Shown here one piece after another: positions 45,097-54,427 of a stretch of DNA of 64,000 nt. This DNA is from Carnobacterium sp. CP1 (GTDB lineage: Bacteria > Bacillota > Bacilli > Lactobacillales > Carnobacteriaceae). The stretch spans positions 620,001 to 684,000 of the forward strand of contig NZ_CP010796.1 of the NCBI RefSeq assembly GCF_001483965.1, in the 5' to 3' direction. A program made the position numbers and the translations under genes. Under the pieces are notes generated by a model. It was given only the letters and a program-made list of their open reading frames with translations, did no database searches and was not told the DNA's origin. How positions within the stretch are numbered: the stretch's first letter is position 1; each line of letters starts with the position of its first letter.

Positions 45097-46155
45097 TTAG
45101 TTTTCTGGTTTTTCAGCAATGCTGATAGTTTCATCTATAATTTGTTGTTTGAATTCAGTAATTTTTTTCAATGCTTCTTCAGATAATTGTCCCTCTGTCA
45201 GGCCAACTCCATCTTCAGCCAAGCCATAGTTCAGTACTTCTCCGCCAGGAAATTCTCCATCAGCTGAACGATTGGCAATATCTTGAATAGCGTTACCTGT
45301 TTGTTTCAATGTCGAAGTTAGTGTCACACTTCCATCATTGTATTGTCCTTCTTCAGTTTGATCACGATCTGCTCCGATGACCCATAGTTTTTCATTCGGT
45401 TTCGCATTCATCCGGTCTTTCGCTTCAGAAAAAACTCCATTGCCAGAATCTCCAGCTGCTTGGTAGATTACATCTGCTCCATTGGTATACATAGCTGCTG
45501 CAATGGCTTTGCCTTTTGCAGAATCAGCGAAAGAACCTACATACTCAACCCGTACTTCAGCTTCTGGGTTAGACATCTTCACACCTTGGATGAACCCGGC
45601 TTCGAAACGATCAACTGCCTCAGATTCTTGTCCGCCAATAAACCCGACTTGGTTAGAAATCGTCGTTTCGCCAGCTGCAACACCCGCTAAGAATGCTGAT
45701 TCATTATCTTTAAAAACTAGTGAAGCAACGTTATCCATTGACGGCATCTCAACATCGATGATCGCAAAGTTCGTTTCTGGGTATTCTGGTGCTACGTCTG
45801 TTAGAGCTTCCGTTAACTTGAATCCCATCGCCACAACTGTATCAAAACCATTATTAGACAACGTCTGCAAGTTCATCGTATAATCGGATGCTGATTCTGC
45901 TTGAATGTAATCATAACCTTTGATGCCTTTTTCCATCCCATGTTCCTTACCCCAAGCTTGAAGACCTTCCCAAGCAGCTTGGTTAAACGATTTGTCATCA
46001 ATTCCGCTAAAATCAGAAACTAAGCCAACAGTTTTTACTTCTGAAGCATCAGATGAACCACTCGCATTGGCAGAATCGTTTGCTCCGCATGCCCCTAATA
46101 CCAAACTTACACTTAGACCAACTACGATTAAACTTAATGAACGTTGCTTTTTCAC
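45097..46155 (-). CDS. BMP/PnrA family substrate-binding lipoprotein
   Basis: 352 residues with a lipobox VLGAC (Cys about 23), so anchored to the membrane. The BMP family binds nucleosides or purines for an ABC importer. TVGLVSDFSGIDDKSFNQAAWEGLQ and IYQAAGDSGNGVF are the ligand-binding signatures (D and N contacts). No permease or ATPase gene adjoins, so the partner importer is elsewhere. Start is GTG at 46155 after GGAGGG. A nucleoside substrate is likely but unproven. Confidence 0.9.
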   Translation of the reverse strand: MKKQRSLSLIVVGLSVSLVLGACGANDSANASGSSDASEVKTVGLVSDFSGIDDKSFNQAAWEGLQAWGKEHGMEKGIKGYDYIQAESASDYTMNLQTLSNNGFDTVVAMGFKLTEALTDVAPEYPETNFAIIDVEMPSMDNVASLVFKDNESAFLAGVAAGETTISNQVGFIGGQESEAVDRFEAGFIQGVKMSNPEAEVRVEYVGSFADSAKGKAIAAAMYTNGADVIYQAAGDSGNGVFSEAKDRMNAKPNEKLWVIGADRDQTEEGQYNDGSVTLTSTLKQTGNAIQDIANRSADGEFPGGEVLNYGLAEDGVGLTEGQLSEEALKKITEFKQQIIDETISIAEKPEN

Positions 46156-46531
46156 TTTATATACCCTCCAGCAATTTTATTTTCCTCTTGTTTACTTCTT
46201 TATCCTACCATTTCACCTAAGCCGTTGTAAAGCTAAAAAAACGATATATAAATAAAATAGTTGATTTAATGTTCGTGTTTAAAGGTGAAAAAGCCAACTA
46301 ACTCTTCTTTTAAAATAATTTCGGCTTATTTTGAGGAACGTTTTACTTTCAGAGCCAATTGTGTTCCACCCAAGACTAATCGAAAAAATTTTGTTCTTAT
46401 CCTTTTATAGGTTAAAGCGAACAGTTTTTCAGTTCTCTTATATAAAAAACCAACTCTTTATTGCATTCAACTGGAAAAAGAATTATGATGATAAATGGTG
46501 CATTTTCATATTTTATTAGGAGGAAAGTATT
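46156..46531. other. 376-base intergenic region before the NCS2 permease
   Basis: No gene is seen. It holds the permease promoter (TTGCAT at 46461, 17 nt, TATGAT at 46484-46489) and two CGAAC-bearing PurBox-like motifs, at 46268-46280 (reverse) and 46413-46425, the second centred about 77 nt before the predicted transcription start. No purine riboswitch fold is visible. Confidence 0.45.
46461..46489 (+). promoter_or_regulatory. Promoter of the NCS2 permease gene
   Basis: TTGCAT, a 17-nt spacer and TATGAT; transcription would start near 46496. Confidence 0.7.
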
Positions 46532-47827
46532 TTGAATAAATTCTTTCAGTTAGAAAAACATAACACAACGGTCCAAACAGAAATCCTAGCAGGTTTGACA
46601 ACGTTTTTGACAATGGCTTATATCATTGTAGTCAATCCCGTGATTTTATCTGCAGCCGGTATCCCCTTTAATCAAATTTTTATGGCAACCATTGTATCAG
46701 CGGTTGTTGGAACCACATGGATGGCTTTAGCTGCTAACTATCCCATTGGTGTAGCGCCTGGTTTAGGTTTAAATGCTTATTTTGTAACAGTGGTTGCTGG
46801 TGGAGTTGATTACAAAACAGCTTTTTCTTCCGTCTTCGTAGCCGGTGTCATCTTCTTATTGCTGTCGTTCACAACATTTAGAGAAAAACTGATTGGTGCC
46901 ATTCCAGAAACCTTGAAATCTGCTATTACAGCTGGTATCGGTCTGTTTATCGCCTTTGTTGGCTTGCGTTTATCAGGTGTGGTCGTCGGTGATCCAGAGA
47001 ATATCGTTGCCTTAGGAGATTTACATAATCCAGCTGTTCTTTTGACATTGTTCGGTATTATGCTAAGCGTTGTTTTAACGATTTTAAATGTCAAAGGGGC
47101 TCTTTTCATTGGAATGGTTGTTATTACTCTCATCAGCTATTTTATGGGACTGATTCAATTCGATGGTTTAGTAGCTATGCCTGATTTTGGTTCTGATTTG
47201 ATGATTACAAATCCTATCACACCTTTTATCGATATTGCTTCTAATGGTTTGTATGGCGCGGTCATTTCTTTCTTATTGATCACTATTTTTGATACGACTG
47301 GCACTATGATCGGCGTGACCAAAAGAGCTGGCTTAATGAAAGACGGAAAACTGGAAAATGCTAAGCAAGCCTTGCTTTCTGATGCAATCGGCACGACTGT
47401 TGGTTCTATTTTCGGAACGAGTCCAACAACTGCTTTTGCAGAATCTGGAACAGGTGTTGCTGCCGGCGGCCGTACAGGTTTAACCGCTTTGACCATTGCT
47501 GTTCTCTTTGCTTTATCCAGCTTTTTTTACCCGCTGTTTAGTGTTATTTCGAGTGTTTCAGCCATCACTTCTCCTGCTTTAGTCATTGTGGGTACATTTA
47601 TGATGGCCAGTACAGCTGAAATCAAGTGGTCTGATTTTTCTGAAGCTTTTCCAGCGTTTATTGTTATTTTATCTATGCCGCTGACCGGAAGCATTGCAAC
47701 GGGTCTGGCTTTAGGGTTCATCACTTATCCCATTACAAAAGCTGTCAAAGGACAAGCAAAAACGGTCCACCCGTTTGTTTACATCTTTGCCGTCTTGTTC
47801 TTTATTCAATTGTTTTTCTTAGCGTAA
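46532..47827 (+). CDS. NCS2/AzgA-type purine permease
   Basis: 431 residues, about 12-14 membrane helices. The opening MNKFFQLEKHNTTVQTEILAG and AANYPIGVAPGLGLNAYF are signatures of the AzgA/PbuG/PbuO branch, which imports guanine, hypoxanthine or adenine by proton symport; xanthine/uracil carriers differ here. GTSPTTAFAESGTGVAAGGRTG is the conserved substrate region. Start is TTG at 46532 after AGGAGG with 8-nt spacing. Monocistronic, with a PurBox-like motif upstream. Confidence 0.92.
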   Translation: MNKFFQLEKHNTTVQTEILAGLTTFLTMAYIIVVNPVILSAAGIPFNQIFMATIVSAVVGTTWMALAANYPIGVAPGLGLNAYFVTVVAGGVDYKTAFSSVFVAGVIFLLLSFTTFREKLIGAIPETLKSAITAGIGLFIAFVGLRLSGVVVGDPENIVALGDLHNPAVLLTLFGIMLSVVLTILNVKGALFIGMVVITLISYFMGLIQFDGLVAMPDFGSDLMITNPITPFIDIASNGLYGAVISFLLITIFDTTGTMIGVTKRAGLMKDGKLENAKQALLSDAIGTTVGSIFGTSPTTAFAESGTGVAAGGRTGLTALTIAVLFALSSFFYPLFSVISSVSAITSPALVIVGTFMMASTAEIKWSDFSEAFPAFIVILSMPLTGSIATGLALGFITYPITKAVKGQAKTVHPFVYIFAVLFFIQLFFLA

Positions 47828-47843
47828 ATAGATTGCTACAGAC

Positions 47844-47892
47844 AAAAAATACCGTTAACGACTAAACAAGCTGTCGTTAACGGTATTTTTTT
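47844..47892. terminator. Bidirectional terminator
   Basis: AAATACCGTTAACGAC and GTCGTTAACGGTATTT arms between the convergent permease and cstR genes. Confidence 0.9.
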
Positions 47893-47893
47893 G

Positions 47894-48154
47894 TTACCTG
47901 CTTTTAACCAACAAATCAATTGCTTCTTGAATGCTTTCTTCACGGCTAATGCCTTCGTTCATACTATCCGATACGCACTCTACTAAATTTTCAGCAACAA
48001 TAATGCCCATTGCCCGGTCTATACTGGTACGGATAGCTGATAATTGGGTAACGATATCTTTACATTCTTGGCCTTCTTCCATCATTTTCAAAACTCCGCG
48101 CATTTGCCCTTCAGAACGTTTAATACGATTGATGACTTTTTGATTGTGTTTCAT
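47894..48154 (-). CDS. cstR: CstR-like persulfide-sensing repressor (CsoR family)
   Basis: 86 residues, four-helix CsoR-family protein. CsoR uses Cys-His-Cys to bind copper. Here Cys is at about 31 (GQECKD) and 60 (NLVECV), and the residue four before the second Cys, His in CsoR, is Asn. Two Cys without the His is the CstR pattern, which senses sulfane sulfur by forming a di-, tri- or tetrasulfide link. The setting with rhodanese and CoA-disulfide reductase genes agrees. It is the last gene of the cluster, overlapping the rhodanese stop codon by 1 nt. Confidence 0.85.
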   Translation of the reverse strand: MKHNQKVINRIKRSEGQMRGVLKMMEEGQECKDIVTQLSAIRTSIDRAMGIIVAENLVECVSDSMNEGISREESIQEAIDLLVKSR

Positions 48155-48450
48155 TAGATTTTTTCTCCTTTCCAGGCAGAAATTCCTCCCATAACATTCA
48201 CAACTTGATAGCCTGCATCAGCTAAATAATGAGAGGCTGTTGCAGAGCGGCCACCTGAATGGCACATGATATAATATTCTTTGTTTTTATCTAAGCTGTC
48301 CAAGTTCTCTGGCAAATCATTCAGCGGGATATGAATGGCTCCTTTTAAATGTCCTGCAGAAAATTCATGATCTTCCCTCACATCGATCAATGGCAGGGAT
48401 GCTTTATTCCATTTTTGTTCGAATTCTGGTATTGAAATTGATTTATACAT
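48154..48450 (-). CDS. Single-domain rhodanese
   Basis: 98 residues, one rhodanese domain with an intact active site CHSGGRS (Cys about 65) and LIDVREDHEFSAGHL. It moves sulfane sulfur between acceptors. It overlaps the neighbouring genes by 1 nt at each end (TAATG), so it is translationally coupled to both. In related clusters such a rhodanese acts with CoA persulfide reductase. Not membrane bound. Confidence 0.9.
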   Translation of the reverse strand: MYKSISIPEFEQKWNKASLPLIDVREDHEFSAGHLKGAIHIPLNDLPENLDSLDKNKEYYIMCHSGGRSATASHYLADAGYQVVNVMGGISAWKGEKI

Positions 48451-50099
48451 TATTTCTCCACCTTTCCGGGCCTAACAACTGAATACAGACTGAAGGCTCC
48501 ATCTAAATTTATTGCTTGGAAACCATTTTGCTTTAAAATTCGTTCTGCAATATAGCTGCGTAAGCCACTTTGACAACTGACGATCAACGGCTGTTCTTTT
48601 GATAATTCATCTAAACGACTCCGCAAAGAATCTAGCGGAATATTGATTGAGCCTTCTAAACGCCCTTGAGCGACTTCATTTGGGTTACGAACATCTAACA
48701 GCAAATAGCCTTCAGCTTGCTTTTGTTCTAGTTCATACCATTGAATAGATTCCGACAATCCTTCAAGAATGTTTAATGCAGCATAACCGGCCATATTTAC
48801 TGGATCTTTAGCTGAACCAAAAGGCGGGGCATAAGTAAATTCCAACTCCGGTAAATCCTCTACCGTTAGCCCAGCTTTGATAGCGGTCGCCAAAATATCT
48901 ATTCGTTTATCAGCACCATCTGGTCCGATTGCTTGAGCACCGTAGATTTTACCCGTTACTGGGTGGAACAGCAATTTTAACAATAAATTCTGTGCGTTTG
49001 GAAAATAACCAGCATGGCTCTTTCCTTGCACATGAACGCTGTCATAATTTTCTCCAGCTTGCTGTAATTGGCGTTCAGAAAGTCCTGTTGAAGCAGCAAC
49101 TTGATTAAAGACACGAACGATTGCTGTGCCGATACTGCCCTTATTTTTCCTTGGCAATCCGCTAATGATATCTGCAACTTGCCGCCCTTGGCGATTAGCG
49201 GGAGAGGCTAATGCAATCAATGCGTCATTACCTGTTATTTGTTGTTTGACAATAATGGCATCTCCAACAGCATAAATGTCTTTTTGACTTGTTTGGTATT
49301 CCTCATCTACCACAATACCATTGCGCAAGCCTGTCTTGATACCAGCTGTTTCAGCTAAGCTTGACTCCGGCTGAACCCCAACAGACATGAGAGTCAATTC
49401 ACTTTTAATTTTTTCGCCGCTTTCTAAAACGACAACTTGTCCTTCATTTTTAAATGCCGTTACAGAGTTTCCGGTTAACACGCGTACGCCATTCTCGGCT
49501 AATTCCTTAGCAATATAAGCTGCCATTTCTTCATCTAAGGGCGGCAAAACATGTGGTGCTTTCTCAATAAGAGTTACTTTGATTCCGCGAGCTGCTAAGC
49601 TTTCGGTCATTTCTAAACCGATAAAACCAGCACCGACAACAACTGCTTCTGTCGGCTGGTGTGTGTCAATGTAGTTAGTGATGTCATCGACATCTGGAAC
49701 AGAGCGTAAAGTGAAAAGATTTTTAGCTTCAGTTAAACCAGGCGCAGGCGGAATAAAAGGCTTCGCTCCGGTAGATAAAATCAATTTATCATAAGTTAAT
49801 TCGTAGTTTCCTTTATCTGACTGTACGGACACGCTTTTTCGTTCAGGATCAACAGCTGTTGCTTCACTAAAGGGACGAACATCCAATTCAAAACGAGCTT
49901 GTAATTGTTGAGGTGTCTGCACCAACAAGTCAGACCGATTTTCAATTTCGCCTGCTACATAATAAGGTAAGCCACAATTAGCAAAAGAAACATAAGGACC
50001 TTTTTCTAGTACAATAATTTCTGCTTTTTCGTTTAACCGTCTTAAGCGAGTAGCTGCAGACATTCCCCCAGCTACTCCGCCAATAATAACAATACGCAT
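48450..50099 (-). CDS. CoA-disulfide / CoA-persulfide reductase with C-terminal rhodanese domain
   Basis: 549 residues. The N-terminal FAD/NAD reductase has GGVAGGMSAATRLRRL (FAD) and the redox Cys in SFANCGLPYY (about 43); VVVGAGFIGLEM binds NAD(P)H. After an AYAPPFGSAKDP region, a C-terminal rhodanese domain ends with SCQSGLRS (active Cys). The combination is the CoADR-RHD/CoAPR form that reduces CoA persulfide. ATG at 50099 overlaps the upstream stop by 1 nt with a GAGGAGG before it; an upstream alternative start of 11 codons is weaker. Confidence 0.9.
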   Translation of the reverse strand: MRIVIIGGVAGGMSAATRLRRLNEKAEIIVLEKGPYVSFANCGLPYYVAGEIENRSDLLVQTPQQLQARFELDVRPFSEATAVDPERKSVSVQSDKGNYELTYDKLILSTGAKPFIPPAPGLTEAKNLFTLRSVPDVDDITNYIDTHQPTEAVVVGAGFIGLEMTESLAARGIKVTLIEKAPHVLPPLDEEMAAYIAKELAENGVRVLTGNSVTAFKNEGQVVVLESGEKIKSELTLMSVGVQPESSLAETAGIKTGLRNGIVVDEEYQTSQKDIYAVGDAIIVKQQITGNDALIALASPANRQGRQVADIISGLPRKNKGSIGTAIVRVFNQVAASTGLSERQLQQAGENYDSVHVQGKSHAGYFPNAQNLLLKLLFHPVTGKIYGAQAIGPDGADKRIDILATAIKAGLTVEDLPELEFTYAPPFGSAKDPVNMAGYAALNILEGLSESIQWYELEQKQAEGYLLLDVRNPNEVAQGRLEGSINIPLDSLRSRLDELSKEQPLIVSCQSGLRSYIAERILKQNGFQAINLDGAFSLYSVVRPGKVEK

Positions 50100-50404
50100 T
50101 ATAATTTTCCTCCTCTTGTTTGGCCTGTCCAAGACGACATGCCGCCACGGACATTCACGACATCATATCCTTTTGACAATAGCAGTTTAGCCGCTCTCTT
50201 ACTCCGCATGCCTGACTGGCAAATAATGTACGTCTTTCCTTTTGGCGTATAACTGCTTACTTTTCCAAGGGGAATATTTCTCGCTCCAGGAATATGCCCG
50301 GCACTAAACTCATTTGGTTCGCGGACATCTAGGATTTGCGGTTTTTCAGCTAACTTGCTGCTTAATTCATTTATCGTGATTGATGGTGTACGTTTAAAAA
50401 ACAT
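50099..50404 (-). CDS. Single-domain rhodanese
   Basis: 101 residues with an active-site CQSGMRS (Cys about 65) and ILDVREPNEFSAGHIPGARNIP. A second free rhodanese in the same cluster, distinct from the 98-residue one. GGAGG lies before ATG 50404. The gap to yidD is 43 nt and contains only a weak 5-bp stem (AGTGC/GCACT, then TTTTC), not a convincing terminator, so read-through from yidD is likely. Confidence 0.9.
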   Translation of the reverse strand: MFFKRTPSITINELSSKLAEKPQILDVREPNEFSAGHIPGARNIPLGKVSSYTPKGKTYIICQSGMRSKRAAKLLLSKGYDVVNVRGGMSSWTGQTRGGKL

Positions 50405-50447
50405 TTTTTTCCTCCTGAAAAGTGCCTATTTATACAGCACTCGATTT

Positions 50448-50690
50448 TTATTTTGTCTGATTCCGTTTTAAGGTAAACTTATCAGGAACTGGATCAAATC
50501 CACCTTTAACAAATGGATGGCACCTCAAAATTCTCGCTGTCCCCATCACTGTTCCTTTTAATGCCCCATGGCGTTCAATTGCTTCTATGGCGTAACTAGA
50601 ACAAGTAGGATAATACCGGCAGGTCGGCGGAAATAATGGAGAAATCCCTTTTTGATACCCTTTGATGCCTGTAATCAGTACTTTTTTCAT
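50448..50690 (-). CDS. yidD: YidD membrane protein insertion efficiency factor
   Basis: 80 residues. The signature [32 protein letters not shown], with its two Cys in CRYYPTC, is typical of YidD, a small amphipathic protein that aids membrane insertion with YidC. It usually sits next to yidC/rnpA/rpmH; here it heads a sulfur-stress cluster instead. The ATG at 50690 (GGAAGAG before it) is preferred over starts inside the promoter. A CsoR/CstR-type operator lies directly upstream. Confidence 0.88.
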   Translation of the reverse strand: MKKVLITGIKGYQKGISPLFPPTCRYYPTCSSYAIEAIERHGALKGTVMGTARILRCHPFVKGGFDPVPDKFTLKRNQTK

Positions 50691-50715
50691 ATCTCTTCCT
50701 CGCCTTCTTAAAATC

Positions 50716-50744
50716 ATTATACCCCCATAGGTATATAATGTAAA
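50716..50744 (-). promoter_or_regulatory. Promoter with CsoR/CstR-type operator before yidD
   Basis: On the minus strand TTTACA (50739-50744), a 17-nt spacer and TATAAT (50716-50721). The 18-bp inverted repeat TATACC-CCCATA-GGTATA (50718-50735) covers the spacer and -10. A G/C run flanked by TA-rich arms matches CsoR/CstR operators in general, so binding would block RNA polymerase. Confidence 0.75.
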
Positions 50745-50749
50745 GCTCA

Positions 50750-50791
50750 AAAAAAAGAACCCTCTCCATTCCTTACAGTTCGATGAAGAGG
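50750..50791 (-). terminator. Intrinsic terminator after the ABC exporter genes
   Basis: CCTCTtCAT and ATGgAGAGG arms followed on the minus strand by GTTCTTTTTTTT. It directly abuts the yidD promoter. Confidence 0.8.
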
Positions 50792-50800
50792 AAGCTCTTG

Positions 50801-52546
50801 CTAGGCTTTTTTCTGTTTGGCTTGTGTCCGGTACATCTGAGCATACTGGCCATTTAATTTTAAAAGTGATTCATGTGTGCCTCTTTCAGCAATCATTCCT
50901 TTATCCATCACCAATATTTGGTCCGCATATTGAATGGTCGATAAACGGTGGGCAATAATGAATGTCGTTCTGCCTTCTTTAACCACCGACATCGCATGCT
51001 GAATCATCTCTTCTGTTTCAGTATCAATATTTGAAGTTGCTTCATCCAAAATCAAAATAGCCGGGTCAAATGCCAAAGCACGTGCGAATGAAATCAATTG
51101 TCGTTGTCCAGAAGATAAAGTAGCACCTTTATCCACTACCGGTTCATCTATTCCTTGCGGCATATTCTGTAATAAAATATCCCCTCCTACGGCTTCAATA
51201 GCTTGTCTGACTCTTTCTCGTGTAATTTCTTTATTTCCTAAAGAAACATTCGATGCAATCGTTCCTTTAAATAAATAAGGATCTTGCAGAACGATTCCCA
51301 TTTGTTTTCGAACGCTTTTTCTTGAAACAGAAGTTGTTGCTACACTATCTAAATAAATAGCGCCTTTTGCAGGGTCGTAAAAACGGAAAAGTAAGTTCAT
51401 GATCGAACTTTTTCCTGAGCCAGTATGTCCAACCAAAGCAACGGTTTCTCCTTGTTTTGTTGTAAAACTAATGTCGTTTAAAACGTACTTTTCTTCCTCA
51501 TATGCGAAAGAAACGTGATCAAAAGTCACTTCCCCTTTTGTAAGAATCAATTCTTTCTTTTCTTCAACTTCCATTGGCGTTTCACGCAGCTCAAAGATTC
51601 TTTCAGCAGAAACTAAAGCCGTTTGCAGGTAAGCCCACTGAGAAACAATTCCTTGTATCGGTTGAAATAAGCGAGTGGTATAATCGACAAAAACATATAA
51701 TAGCCCTACACTAACAACCAATGAACCAGCAAGATAGCCTCTGCCAAAGTATAAAACTAGCAGCAATAAAGAAAAATTCTTGATTACTTCCACAAAACTG
51801 TAAGAAGCGATCGAATCCAGCATAGTAAACTTTTGACTGTAATCAAACCATTCTTCGTTGGTTTCGTCAAACTCTTTTTCAATTGTCGTTTCTTGTTGAA
51901 ACGCTTGGATAATAGACATTCCCTGAATCGATTCGTTTAACTTGCCATTAACTTCGCCAATCAAGTGACGGATTTTTTTATTGTAAGGCGCCGCATATTT
52001 TTGGTAAATAACTGCCCAAAAAATAAAGACAGGTACCAACGCTAATGCAGCTAAACCATAAACAGGATTTAAACGGCCTAAAGCCACATAGATACCGATT
52101 AAATAACAGAAATTGGTCAACATCTGACCAACCGCAATGACATAAAAAATTCGGAGCTGTTCCGTATCATTCGTGATACGCGAAACTACTTTCCCAGCAG
52201 CTAGATTATCAAAAAAATGAATCGGCAAATGTTGAACATGGTCATATAATTCGTCTCGCATTGATCGAATCACGGTATTTGCTCCGATGGTCAACGCTAA
52301 AAAACTAAGGTAGCGGAAAATTGCCGTAAGCACCGCCAGCCCTAGAAACAATCCTAAAAATTGAATCAGCAAATTTACGTCAAGCGTCCCTTTCAAAGAA
52401 GGCGCGATGATATCATCAATCACACGACGGATAATCAGAGGTCCTGCTAAGTCAGTGGCTACCGCTAAGACCAATAAAACCATTCCTATTAAAAAATGCC
52501 ATTTTTTGATCATTGAATAAGACCACAACATTTTAATCGTCTTCAT
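50801..52546 (-). CDS. ABC exporter half-transporter with canonical ATP site
   Basis: 581 residues: six membrane helices (about 1-320) and one ATPase domain with [26 protein letters not shown] and [11 protein letters not shown]. The Walker B catalytic Glu is present here but replaced by Asp in the partner gene, so this subunit forms the hydrolysing pair of a heterodimer (EfrAB/BmrCD/YheIH/LmrCD type). Likely drug or lipid efflux; substrate unknown. The ATG at 52546 follows GAGGG; it overlaps the partner stop by 14 nt. Confidence 0.9.
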   Translation of the reverse strand: MKTIKMLWSYSMIKKWHFLIGMVLLVLAVATDLAGPLIIRRVIDDIIAPSLKGTLDVNLLIQFLGLFLGLAVLTAIFRYLSFLALTIGANTVIRSMRDELYDHVQHLPIHFFDNLAAGKVVSRITNDTEQLRIFYVIAVGQMLTNFCYLIGIYVALGRLNPVYGLAALALVPVFIFWAVIYQKYAAPYNKKIRHLIGEVNGKLNESIQGMSIIQAFQQETTIEKEFDETNEEWFDYSQKFTMLDSIASYSFVEVIKNFSLLLLVLYFGRGYLAGSLVVSVGLLYVFVDYTTRLFQPIQGIVSQWAYLQTALVSAERIFELRETPMEVEEKKELILTKGEVTFDHVSFAYEEEKYVLNDISFTTKQGETVALVGHTGSGKSSIMNLLFRFYDPAKGAIYLDSVATTSVSRKSVRKQMGIVLQDPYLFKGTIASNVSLGNKEITRERVRQAIEAVGGDILLQNMPQGIDEPVVDKGATLSSGQRQLISFARALAFDPAILILDEATSNIDTETEEMIQHAMSVVKEGRTTFIIAHRLSTIQYADQILVMDKGMIAERGTHESLLKLNGQYAQMYRTQAKQKKA

Positions 52547-54287
52547 TTTTTTCACCCTCTTCTTTTAAGCGTTGGCGAAGAAATTGCTCTTTATACCAAC
52601 CGTCTTTTTCAATCAGCTCGTGATGTGTGCCTTTTTCAATGATTCGGCCATTTTCTAACACAATGATTTGTTGAGCATGATAAACAGAAGATAAGCGATG
52701 AGTTGTGATAATAGTCGTCTTATCCTTTCTAGCGGTTTGGATATTGCGAATGATTTGTTGCTCTGTTCGGGCATCTACTGCTGAAAGCGGATCATCTAAA
52801 ATTAAAATAGCAGGTTTTTTTAACAATGCTCGTGCGATGGAAATCCGTTGTTTTTGTCCTCCTGAAAGAGCTACTCCCCGTTCTCCGATTAGTGTGTCTA
52901 ATCCTTCTGGCATGCGGCTTAAATCCTCTTCAAAACTCGCCAGACGAACGGCTTCCATGACTTCGTTTTCTGAAGCTGCTAGCTTTCCAAAGGCAATGTT
53001 TTCACGAATCGAACGGGAAAATAAGATATGGTCTTGGGGAACGTATCCAATTTTAGAATACAGTTGGTTCTGCTCCAATTCTTCTATCGGAAAACTGCCA
53101 ATAGTCACGTTGCCAGAACCCGATGGATACTCCAGCAACAACTGTCGAATAAAGGTCGTCTTTCCGCTTCCAGTTTTTCCAACGATTCCCAATGTCGTTC
53201 CTTCCGGTATAGTGATATCCACGTGATTCAAATTAATGGATTTAGACGCTGGGTAACGAAAAACAAGATCATCAAAATGCACCGACTCATTAGCGGTCAT
53301 TTCACGAGTCCCTGCTTTCCCCATATTATCCCCAGCTCTCAAAACTTCTGAAACTCGGTCCATTGATGCATTTCCTTGCTGCAGCAAGTTGATCAATTCG
53401 CCAATGGACTGAATCGGCCACACCAACATACTAAGATAAACTTGAAAAGAAACCAAACGTCCTAAAGTAATCTCGCCTTGAGAAACTAAACGGGCTCCGA
53501 AGCCAAAAGCCAGCACATAACTGATTCCTAAAAGGATTTTGATGAGAGGCTGAAACATGGAGTTTATTTTAGCTACGGCTATATTTTTTTGTAAAACTTC
53601 TTCTGTTTTTCGATTAAATTCATTCATCATCGACTCTTCTTGTACGTAGGCTCGCACCACACGCACACCTTCTACTGCTTCTAACACCTCATCATTGATT
53701 TCAGCAAAAGCATCTTGGGAAGCTTTATAGCGCACATGTACCTTATCGCCCAGTCTTTTCAGCAAATAACCTAATAACGGCAAAGGCAATATGCAAGCAA
53801 GCGTTAACTTCCAAGAAACAGAAAAAAACATCGTCGCTAAAATAAAACTAAGAAAAGCAGTAGAATCCATTGTGATCATAATGCCGTAACCGGCCATTTC
53901 AGAAATAGCATCCAAATCATTGGTCGCTCGTGCCATCAAATCACCTGTTCGAAATTTTTCATAAAATACTGCCCGCATATTCAGAAAATGCTTCATTAAC
54001 TGCTTTCGCAATTGTCTCGTTAAAACATTTCTTCCTCCAAACAACTGGTAGCCCCAAAAAATCTCGATTCCGTAAGAAACGACCACAGAAAAAATAAATC
54101 CTACAGTTAACTTGCCTAACGCTCCGCTAGTCAAACGATTTAAATAAATTCCATCGATTACCTTTCCAATAATAAATGGCGGAATCAAAACAAGTCCGTT
54201 ACCAATCATCATCATAAAAATAGCCCACCCATAACGCTGTTTATGCTCCAAGAAAAAAGGCATTAATTTTTTAAATAAATCAAACAT
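52533..54287 (-). CDS. ABC exporter half-transporter with degenerate ATP site
   Basis: 584 residues: six membrane helices and an ATPase domain with VGKTGSGKTTFI, LSGGQKQRISIARA and ILDDPLSAVD, where Asp replaces the usual catalytic Glu of Walker B. Such asymmetric pairs are typical of heterodimeric multidrug exporters. It is first in the two-gene operon. Promoter: TTGTGA, 17 nt, TACAAT on the minus strand at about 54325-54353, partly overlapped by a one-mismatch cre-like sequence. Confidence 0.9.
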   Translation of the reverse strand: MFDLFKKLMPFFLEHKQRYGWAIFMMMIGNGLVLIPPFIIGKVIDGIYLNRLTSGALGKLTVGFIFSVVVSYGIEIFWGYQLFGGRNVLTRQLRKQLMKHFLNMRAVFYEKFRTGDLMARATNDLDAISEMAGYGIMITMDSTAFLSFILATMFFSVSWKLTLACILPLPLLGYLLKRLGDKVHVRYKASQDAFAEINDEVLEAVEGVRVVRAYVQEESMMNEFNRKTEEVLQKNIAVAKINSMFQPLIKILLGISYVLAFGFGARLVSQGEITLGRLVSFQVYLSMLVWPIQSIGELINLLQQGNASMDRVSEVLRAGDNMGKAGTREMTANESVHFDDLVFRYPASKSINLNHVDITIPEGTTLGIVGKTGSGKTTFIRQLLLEYPSGSGNVTIGSFPIEELEQNQLYSKIGYVPQDHILFSRSIRENIAFGKLAASENEVMEAVRLASFEEDLSRMPEGLDTLIGERGVALSGGQKQRISIARALLKKPAILILDDPLSAVDARTEQQIIRNIQTARKDKTTIITTHRLSSVYHAQQIIVLENGRIIEKGTHHELIEKDGWYKEQFLRQRLKEEGEKNEDD

Positions 54288-54376
54288 AAAAAAACCTCTT
54301 CCTGTTGTTCACGAATTTTTCTTTATTGTAGCCTTTATAGAAAACGTTCACAAGAAGAATACTCCTTTTTTGCTAC

Positions 54377-54420
54377 AAAAAAAGACCATTAAAAGAATGC
54401 TTCTTCTTTTAATGGTCTCA
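54377..54420 (-). terminator. Intrinsic terminator after trmL
   Basis: AGACCATTAAAAGA and TCTTTTAATGGTCT arms; on the minus strand followed by TTTTTTTG. Confidence 0.9.
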
Positions 54421-54427
54421 CTTTAAA

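Noticed and set aside
46156-46531. Purine riboswitch before the NCS2 permease
   Set aside because: The conserved loop sequences and three-way junction of the purine aptamer are not present.
52705-53226. 173-residue plus-strand reading frame
   Set aside because: Antisense to the ABC exporter ATPase domain; its composition mirrors the opposite strand and it has no Shine-Dalgarno.
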